DNA of 32,658 bases. It comes from CALEUX01 sp964608615. GTDB taxonomy: Bacteria; Bacteroidota; Bacteroidia; Bacteroidales; Marinilabiliaceae. Every line of letters begins with the position of its first letter. Positions within the stretch are counted from its first letter, which is position 1. Of the stretch, positions 30,201 to 32,658 are shown piece by piece. A program made the translations under genes and the position numbers. The stretch spans positions 1 through 32,658 of the forward strand of contig CAZSQG010000042.1 of NCBI GenBank assembly GCA_964608615.1. Direction: 5' to 3'. Under the pieces are notes generated by a model, which saw only the letters and a list, made by a program, of their open reading frames with translations, made no database searches and was not told where the DNA came from.

Positions 30201-32658
30201 GGAGGCACAGGGAACAAGTTGTTCCAAAGGCAATGGTGCTGGAAGTGCCGAAGTTACTGTGCATCCTTTGCCAACTGGACGGATATTTGGGGACTCTCGC
30301 GTTTGTGAAGGCGAAACAGCACAAATTGCTGTTGAACTTACCGGCTCATCTCCGTGGAGTATTACCTATACCGATAACACCAATGTGTGGGTTGAAAACA
30401 ACATTACCACAGCATTACATTTTATTACGGTTTATCCGGCTGTTACTTCAACTTTTGAGTTGACTTCGGTCAGCGATGTATATTGTAACAATGTGGGAAC
30501 CGGTATGGCAACGGTAGAGGTAGATGAGTTGCCTGAAGTTACGCTTTCAGGCGAGGCAGATCCCACAATATGTCGGGGCGAATCAACTAACCTGACCTTT
30601 ACCTTCTCAAAAGGTGCCGGACCATGGATTGTTAATTGGCAGGAGATTATTGATGTAAGCGGTACTCCGGTAGTGACCAACCGTTCTCAAACAATTACCA
30701 TTTCTCCTTTTGTTCTGGCAGTTAAGCCTCTGGTAAGTACTACTTACAAACTGATTAGTGTAACCGATCAAAATGGAGGAGATAACAGTTGTGAGGGAGT
30801 AGTTGGCAGTCAGGATGTTGTTGTCACTGTTAACCAATATCCTTCTCAGCCTTCTTCTATAATTGGTCCCGCTGAGGTTTGTCAGGGTGCTACTGAAACA
30901 TACTCAGTTCCGGCAACCAATTATGCTGTTGGATATGTGTGGGATTTACCAATAGGAGCGAGTATAGTTAACGGAAGCGGAACCAGAACCATAGAAGTTT
31001 ATTTTGATGAAGCAATTTCAACCTCTGGTTATCTGCGTGTTCGTGGTACTAATAGCTGTGGTGAAGGACTAAGCCGGGAAATTTATCTCAATATTAACCT
31101 TTTGCCTGTCGCCATTGGACCAATAAACGGACCGGAGGAATTGTGTCAGGGAACCACCAATGCAGCTTATAGTGTTGATGCAATTGCCGATGCTACCGGT
31201 TATACATGGGCTGTTCCTGCCGGACTCACTATTCAGGGACAGGGAACAGCTTCTATTTTTGTCGATATTGATCCAAACATTGATTCCTTTACAGGGCAGA
31301 TTACCGTAAATCCCCATAATAGTTGTGGTAATTCATTAGCTACAGCAATTCTTGATGTTACTGTTTATCCTTTACCAGTGGCTAATGCCGGATTGGATGA
31401 AAATATATGTGCTGATACTTATGAGTTATCGGCCACAGCGCTTCCTGTTGAATGGACTGGTCATTGGGAAGTTGTGGCAGGTTTGGGGTCGGCTAATATT
31501 GTTAATCCCAACAGTGTAACAACAAATGTTACAAATATAAGTAGAGGCGATGTAACCTTCAGGTGGACTGTTACCCATACTCATGCTTCAGCAGCCTGCT
31601 CGGTTTATGATGAAGTAATTATTCGTAATAACAACCTTGCCGTAAATGCAACAGCCGTTGAAAGTCTTGTATGTGATGGCGAAGCAGAGATAAATGGAAC
31701 ACCTGTTCCAAATGGATATGACAATACTTCTGGTTTATGGGAGGCTATTGAACCCGTTGGTTCGGCAGCATCTTTTGATGCTTCAACAACTCCTAATACT
31801 ATGGTTCGAAATCTTGAACCTGGTCTAAACCGGCTACGTTGGTCGCTGATACAAAATGGTTGCCCAAGCTATGCAGTAATTGAAATAATGAATAATAAGC
31901 CAGATCAGGCTATTATTTACGGTTTGCCCGAGGTTGACCTCTGTGTAGATGTGGTATCATTAACTGCCAATAATCCTATTGAAGGCAATGGTAAGTGGTC
32001 TATAATACAAGGTTTTGGATCTTTTAGCAGCCTGACAAATGAAAATGTAACGGTTTCAAATATTGCCAAGGGAACTAATATCTTCAGGTGGACAATATCC
32101 AAAGGAAGTTGCTCTTCCTATGCCGATGTGGTAGTACGCAATAATCAGTTGGATGTTAGTGCCGGAGATGTACAACTAATTTGTACCGATAATACTGTAC
32201 TGGAAGGAACCGAACCTCCTTTAGGAACAACCGGGCAATGGACTGTGGAATTGGGAGGAGCAGTGGCATTTACTGATGGAACTCTGTATAACACAGCTGT
32301 CAGCAATCTTGGGTATGATGATAATATTCTGCGGTGGACCATTACTAAAAATGGTTGTAAAAGTTCGGCCATTGTTACCATAACAAGCGATAGGCCTACA
32401 ACGGCTTTGGTTGGTAGTATGCAAACCATCTGTGGTGATGAAACAACATTAACGGGCAATGATGCTTTGCAAGGTAATGGGCGTTGGAGTGTGATATCAG
32501 GTAGTGGAGTTTTTGATGATCCTGATGATTCTAAAACATCTGTTAGCGGAATTGGGTTTGGTGACAATGTATTTAGGTGGACTATTACCAAAAATGATTG
32601 TAGTTCCTCGGCTGATTTAACTATACGCAACCTGAAAGTATATGTTTATGCTGGTAAG
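18259..32658 (+). CDS. Giant SprB-repeat cell-surface adhesin, 3'-truncated by window
   Basis: An uninterrupted frame of exactly 4,800 codons runs from ATG 18259 to the window edge; TAG at 18241-18243 closes the frame upstream. Residues 1-27 are a signal peptide (KKISKIVILTFLLLVSV ... SFA/QS). Then come blocks of beta-sandwich modules: Ig-like 30-560; YxLYR-type units ~655-1078; GAGI/ITYTYTD units ~1078-1632; one more YxLYR-type unit ~1634-1725; about 25 SprB-type repeats ~1731-3911; Ig-like ~3915-4190; PKD-like ~4195-4370; and FRWTITK units ~4375-4800. Most modules hold two Cys, one early (VTC, YCE, VCEG) and one late (NGC), probably disulfides in an exported protein. SprB of Flavobacterium johnsoniae, a 6,497-aa gliding adhesin secreted by type IX, is the best-known relative by repeat type. 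Its C-terminal sorting domain, if any, is outside. No gliding or secretion gene is in view, so adhesion or matrix formation is as likely as motility. Confidence 0.92.
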   Translation, partial: MVFIKKISKIVILTFLLLVSVGVDSFAQSKDIHQNLCKGGSRVVTFQSTSKYYRWYVINRTTGVTDIYNINNHEYTFVMPDANEVYEVYVEYRDKNSGPWTKSSNSVIMYPYDFPDAIINPAGTVEFSGSITLDGSISGALPSSNFPITIALDLNYEWVYNGASVETGDGSTDSYSASNGGDYVYRVFDSNQKVSGCTSTSPITELTESLVFNVPVCEGGFITGEMLMDIGLVPEGHRDGGTWDETGGLIFSDFGRSPIITGYLSGNSYLIKWYKNPAKTYSFNLVAGSGYSFELQNESGTTSDVILCTGTHTFSVNPAGDTHTFMVNNLTDGTTTELASGVSNSYAFSSPNPNAIYEVYAIVEKNGCYFETNPIKVSSDKDVEIKVVGDESVCSGDFNIVLEAIPYDPAYTYTWERNGVDISGGQFLNVLPYGNGEYIVRVIGCGGVEYESKPVTVNNYVLPDARINPTGTLLACAGDSPSLNGYMDGIHPTGANMTYEWLYNGAGGLASGAGVTSSISVSNIGDYEYKLYETDNPLCYSVSPPTSLVSIDLSFNSFIANGSTTFCGSTIASASLEASLAGTTGQISVTITNTTDGSSQLVLLNTGESKNVSFGILSTTNTYKVTAVSAAGCSLTPTQIDAIPEITFTRGNDPIVFNLTGSDYCGNGVIGLDGSEVGVDYYLYLNNVFVAGSTQLGTGLPISFGNQSVEGVYTIKGEVVSCENLTDMNGQLTIYRKPLLDLNVSIAGSGCAGSAHAITVSNTEVGISYRLYRGTTAVSSIQPGTGGDMVFSGIVTAGSYTVMALNGACQETLDNSVFIAPTPLLQNLLETVGCEGVDFFVELAGSEIDVEYRVTNSGGSILETILGDGGPLAFTTPLVSADVYTVTAINGYGCSRNIGTVTLLTQPVTTYILSTPVSPACSGTDHVLTLSGSQIGVTYRLYRNNTTGTPLTSVVGTGLVVSFGPQSVAGTYIVTANNAGCEVVLPSELVMYQQPNVYSIVGGTYCEDDDVIITLNNSQSSVTYYLYRDGVDYGSDQTGITGAPITFGPEKYPPGTYTIRGSSGGCFANMAGLVTVNSNPIINIPNLSSSYCADAGNVTISGSPANANGSWSVVGYSPLPNNFTDNGNGTLSFDVGNVLNNYGQRSFIIGYSYVDPNGCNSFIERTTLFQDDLGDVIRFEGLPAVTCQGATAFNLQAYLNYSTRINITTNDGVFSGAGITDNANGTGTFDPDVAGNGVHNITYSYTDPNTGCNGSYSISVQVGTTLTIEGLDPIYCVEDDGVKQWYGTPEGETLIIYKVDGVGNRTLLTQKANVSQLDPLEFTPSVSGSGDYIAVYSFVDGSGCVNEIEESFVVEDELDTSFDTSTGATQFCENGSSVSLVSLQPGGYYSGAGVSGNTFSPSVAGEGNHIVTYTINTGACNSSTDITLTVIKVPDLSIDFIQDEYCENAAGPIKLEANNDGIINAIYTFSSTLNVAGRSPIYVSTPGDSDGVDIVDDQFYFDPAYVGEGTYHITYTFDNSANSGCTAVYTKTVHVLNAPEVNFGGIADPIEYCHDGSLVELTGSFVSGGLTGSGNFSGSGIINGTLDDGVAEFDPSMVIPGDYSVTYTYTHVSGCVTSREKTFSVNESPIVYNITPYSTIPNSSKYCEGDAGVTIGVDFSQTGITYELIYNNNIAAPVQTMPGDGNAIEFAVPVKLTGTYTVRAITALGCYSMMNGSVQVMMNKVSAAILSENVSCNAGNDGAITVTASGGSIAYVYQISTDAITFSSQASNVFSGLVAGNYYIQVTDQIGCEMPAAIPVVINQPSTPLDVTSTTVDVGCLPCIDGGNCDGLATLIITGGSPFADLTTYPSGYSITWTDASSAVIGNGLSINNKQPGTYTATVTDAAGCIVNHVVEIFHLQPVLTLDEVLSQHINVDCNGAATGVFGVIATGGSGSYEFSLDGVSWFSNGSNTYSFTGLTVNTYQPYVRDAAYPRCEKLSDPVVIDEPDALMLMEVVASHIDVDCFAESTGQVEVVATGGSGDYEYSIDNGANWQLSPTFSGLASGTFYIWVRDLNAKTCIYKSVVVTIQQPTQLSLIPNIINHVTCFGGNNGSISVTAAGGSGNYSFSINGGASWQTDALFQNLTEGSYQISLRDESSVGCELLNGVSATINQPQDFTISESIAAHKDVSCFGGNNGSFTILPSRTGNFQYSVDGLIWQVSPVFTNLVAGGYQVSVRDMGTAAPTYCVKNNFINVVIDQPGASLSVVIDNIINVSCLGGSNGSIQVTTENGTAPYNYQWYRVTGSGNVPLGAANNGNTNMATNLIEGDYLVMVTDDHGCQANDTYSIIQPTTEAVITVDVIDHITIVGGNDGAIEISVSDGSIPYSSIIWSGIDMGGVPITGLTDGIYRQENLIAGVYEVSVTDANNCVTTRGNIVVSQPGMNLGFIITKTNPQPCNGLSNGTINLSVVGGMQPYQSIVLTNSALFEYPKNTFGNNYANYIDLPAGNYTATVLDLNGISYSVTIVLTEPDAINFTFVKVKDVTCSGETNGTVQLSITGGTAYPGNIADPLIPDNPYYNVLIIPSVGATRSYLVEENISFVVNDLSEDSDYKVLVEDANACSASELFAISQPDPLSVTGGVKNVSCHGQADGEILVSILGRGAGTPFTYNWERFDGGIWITHLLNGNALLSGLPVGSYRVKAIEMATGCEVTSAAYDISEPTDLLVDVEAFDVITCKGDNSGRIVITVSGGVAPYEVSYGVATVTNNGPVFNLTSLPAGPYSITVKDNNGIGCGKTVSTIINEPLQSLTVSDINANINCETINTGIVSFNIEGGVSNAANEFSYTVSLLNTLTGTNYGLVVAPTLVQPFTVSINTLPAGEYLLTVTDGIGLPSASCPVYTRNISLQHIDISADVINATCSGINTGEIKNIVVVGGSGNYVWNWSSPSGGLGLNNANLNQTGLSAGTYVLELNDLDRGCTVTKTYYVLFGNDIQVAGSTKAVTCAGKSDGAIYNINVSGVSDPDLTFVWSGPDIGIITVDPINPNLTDLAGGTYTLSVTDGNGCVVIETFTVEVPLPIQFDLTTSLDNCDPYSRSVTMNNLNGGTGNLSFVWNGPGSFSNTGQNLTGLILGGTYNVTVFDENMCMVNQDITIPGVINVDATIQNLTCNGENNGGVVLHVTGGSGDYSYVWSTTDGSGISANIKDQENLTAGTYTVVVTDNVEMVGGTHCLVTKSFILTQPTEIKVTGNKTDVLCAGNNNGTITLDVVGGSGSYTYNWSSVNGTGLVQGVKDQTGLSGGTYSVIVQDANGCNAIADFTINEPSPLDFTINYDDTDCTGSNRIEITALTGGSGSYQLTWAGPGIPAGFSGTLQENLPGGIYTIRMTDIGVGALCTTEKSVTLTKKLNVTAAISSETCPGEFDGAVILTVKDGEAPYNYNWTSTTGSSVVTGNKNQSGLSSGDYHVQVTDARPCMVELDVTVNNLHTIEVNGGVTNVTCNGALTGAVDLMVSGGSGNYSYLWSSTGFTATSEDITGLAAGSYTVVVTDIDYGGCTVTETYTVTQPALPITVSSVNITPVLCNGSATGEIDITVIGGTQPYTFQWSTTSGSVIVINSEDQTGLIAGSYQVRVTDVFGCFLEVGPYIITEPSLPISINLVDIVNVSIPTQNTGAIEVNVTGGYGNYTYAWEQTAPVTSVIPGSVARQEGLIAGVYRVTVTDENSCTQVLENINITEPGQALNISYISKNVRPCYASNNGEIQLQVVGGTPDMTSGSATYHIVLTRGAVVVADVNDVSLAVSNLEAGFYTVVVTDANGVSESENIQITQPPLMLFNTEVVNDVTCHGGSDAIIRVNVSGGYPATGANYQVRLQGPGVDITRVTDGVNEDFTGLPIGDYTVLVWDDADGDGVYSSANAIEDDCFKSQNIIVTQPEAIGTLSVVSGSEDICEGVFPQLQIIVSGWSNIAANPLEATLNDGTVVIVDDSPFEFIPLTAPATGIFTYTMASLEAQGTSCSKGNGAGSAEVTVHPLPTGRIFGDSRVCEGETAQIAVELTGSSPWSITYTDNTNVWVENNITTALHFITVYPAVTSTFELTSVSDVYCNNVGTGMATVEVDELPEVTLSGEADPTICRGESTNLTFTFSKGAGPWIVNWQEIIDVSGTPVVTNRSQTITISPFVLAVKPLVSTTYKLISVTDQNGGDNSCEGVVGSQDVVVTVNQYPSQPSSIIGPAEVCQGATETYSVPATNYAVGYVWDLPIGASIVNGSGTRTIEVYFDEAISTSGYLRVRGTNSCGEGLSREIYLNINLLPVAIGPINGPEELCQGTTNAAYSVDAIADATGYTWAVPAGLTIQGQGTASIFVDIDPNIDSFTGQITVNPHNSCGNSLATAILDVTVYPLPVANAGLDENICADTYELSATALPVEWTGHWEVVAGLGSANIVNPNSVTTNVTNISRGDVTFRWTVTHTHASAACSVYDEVIIRNNNLAVNATAVESLVCDGEAEINGTPVPNGYDNTSGLWEAIEPVGSAASFDASTTPNTMVRNLEPGLNRLRWSLIQNGCPSYAVIEIMNNKPDQAIIYGLPEVDLCVDVVSLTANNPIEGNGKWSIIQGFGSFSSLTNENVTVSNIAKGTNIFRWTISKGSCSSYADVVVRNNQLDVSAGDVQLICTDNTVLEGTEPPLGTTGQWTVELGGAVAFTDGTLYNTAVSNLGYDDNILRWTITKNGCKSSAIVTITSDRPTTALVGSMQTICGDETTLTGNDALQGNGRWSVISGSGVFDDPDDSKTSVSGIGFGDNVFRWTITKNDCSSSADLTIRNLKVYVYAGK
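18601..18870 (+). repeat. N-terminal Ig-like module, first of a pair
   Basis: Residues ~115-204 (PDAIINPAGT ... LNYEWVYNGASVETG ... GGDYVYRVFDSN ... GCTSTSP) match residues ~463-550 (19645-19908). The early Cys of the second copy (LLACAGDSPSL) is replaced here by VEFSGSITL, so one disulfide partner is missing. Confidence 0.65.
19645..19908 (+). repeat. N-terminal Ig-like module, second of a pair
   Basis: Residues ~463-550 begin PDARINPTGTLLACAGD and contain MTYEWLYNGAGG and GDYEYKLYETDNPLC, aligned with the module at 18601-18870. It keeps both cysteines. Confidence 0.65.
20215..21490 (+). repeat. Block of five 'YxLYR'-type Ig-like units
   Basis: Five units of about 85 residues (~655-1078). 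The shared pattern is a Cys followed by a strand ending in GV/GI-x-Y-x-L-Y, then GTG...SFG and AGTYTV, then a second Cys. Examples are VGVDYYLYLNN, VGISYRLYRGT, IDVEYRVTNSG, IGVTYRLYRNN and SSVTYYLYRDG. A sixth unit (GITYELIYNNN, 23155-23430) stands apart, just before the SprB block. Confidence 0.75.
21505..23150 (+). repeat. Block of six 'GAGI...ITYTYTD' Ig-like units
   Basis: Six units of about 80-105 residues (~1083-1632). Typical pieces are FSGAGITDNANGTGTFDPDV, then HNITYSYTDPNTGC; YYSGAGVSGNTFSPSV, then HIVTYTINTGAC; and FSGSGIINGTLDDG, then YSVTYTYTHVSGC. Each starts near a YC/FC. One unit (LDPIYCVEDDGVKQWYG) is divergent. Confidence 0.72.
23440..29998 (+). repeat. Array of about 25 SprB-type repeats
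   Basis: Residues ~1731-3911, roughly 87 aa per unit. The core is V-x-C-x-G-x(2)-x-G-x-I-x-V-x(3)-G-G-x-G-x-Y-x-Y-x-W, then GLxAGTYxVxVTDxxGC and a linker ending in QP or EP. Clear examples are VTCFGGNNGSISVTAAGGSG (~24508), LTCNGENNGGVVLHVTGGSG (~27691) and VTCNGALTGAVDLMVSGGSG (~28672). The unit at ~29161 (VNVSIPTQNTGAIEVNVTGG) has lost the first Cys, as has the one near 25290 (ITIVGGNDGAIEI). No two units are near-identical at DNA level, so the array is old. Confidence 0.88.
30841..31370 (+). repeat. Two PKD-like modules
   Basis: Residues ~4200-4370. IIGPAEVCQGATETYSVPAT with GYVWDLPIGASIVNGSG, and INGPEELCQGTTNAAYSV with GYTWAVPAGLTIQGQG. This is the 'GPxxVCxGxxxxYSVPxxxxAxxYxWxVPxGA' pattern of PKD-like domains in Bacteroidota surface proteins. 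Confidence 0.75.
31381..32658 (+). repeat. Array of 'FRWTITK' units, running off the window
   Basis: Five units of about 82-86 residues begin near residues 4375, 4461, 4549, 4631 and 4713, and the last codons (NLKVYVYAGK) look like the start of a sixth. Shared pattern: a Cys, LxGN/T, GxW-x-I-x-x-G-x-G, xTxVSNxxxGxNxFRWTITKxxC, then SxADVxIRNN. Confidence 0.8.

Noticed and set aside
32145..32630. 161-codon minus-strand frame
   Set aside because: It is antisense to FRWTITK units; long antisense frames arise from the regular codon use of the repeats.

Overview
The window looks like a chromosomal segment of an AT-rich Bacteroidota bacterium. The grounds are family content (TonB-dependent receptor with a CarboxypepD-like N-terminal domain paired with a DUF4249 lipoprotein, SprB-type repeats, an ExbB/ExbD/ExbD cluster), near absence of Shine-Dalgarno sequences, and several TAnnTTTG promoter boxes. 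Placement near the Bacteroidales/Marinilabiliales is inference only.

Layout. 1-530: 3' part of a nitroreductase-like flavoprotein. 885-1508: folE, GTP cyclohydrolase I. 1964-5208 (minus): TonB-dependent receptor followed by its DUF4249 lipoprotein, divergent from an outer-membrane beta-barrel gene at 5437-6105. 6106-6366: a repeat-rich convergent spacer with a 25-bp hairpin. 6367-9360 (minus): a 997-residue fusion of two receiver-like domains with a PEP-synthase/PPDK-type ATP-grasp domain and a distinctive C-terminal region. 9608-11977 (minus): exbB, a small four-helix membrane protein and two exbD genes, with a recognisable promoter and terminator. 12397-14370 (minus): tatD-like hydrolase and type I asparaginase. 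15131-16468 (minus): NADP-type glutamate dehydrogenase. 16763-17900: a degraded IS200-like (Y1 transposase) element with REP-like palindromes, plus a second, more decayed relic. Two copies of a ~118-bp repeat bracket gdhA and the transposase.

18259 to the right edge: one open reading frame of exactly 4,800 codons with no stop, so the gene is larger than the window. I read it codon by codon. It starts with a signal peptide and is then built of blocks: N-terminal Ig-like modules, a block of 'YxLYR' Ig-like units, a block of 'FSGAGI...ITYTYTD' units, about 25 SprB-type repeats, three Ig-like and two PKD-like modules, and at least five 'FRWTITK' units still running at the window edge. It is most likely a giant cell-surface adhesin of the SprB type, probably exported by the type IX secretion system; the C-terminal sorting signal would lie outside the window.

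Functionally the left 16.5 kb is mostly core metabolism and TonB-energised envelope transport: the Exb cluster could energise receptors such as the one at 2857-5208. The most unusual items are the giant repeat protein, the receiver-receiver-ATP-grasp fusion, and the layered repeat/transposase debris between gdhA and the giant gene. No tRNA, rRNA or CRISPR array was seen.
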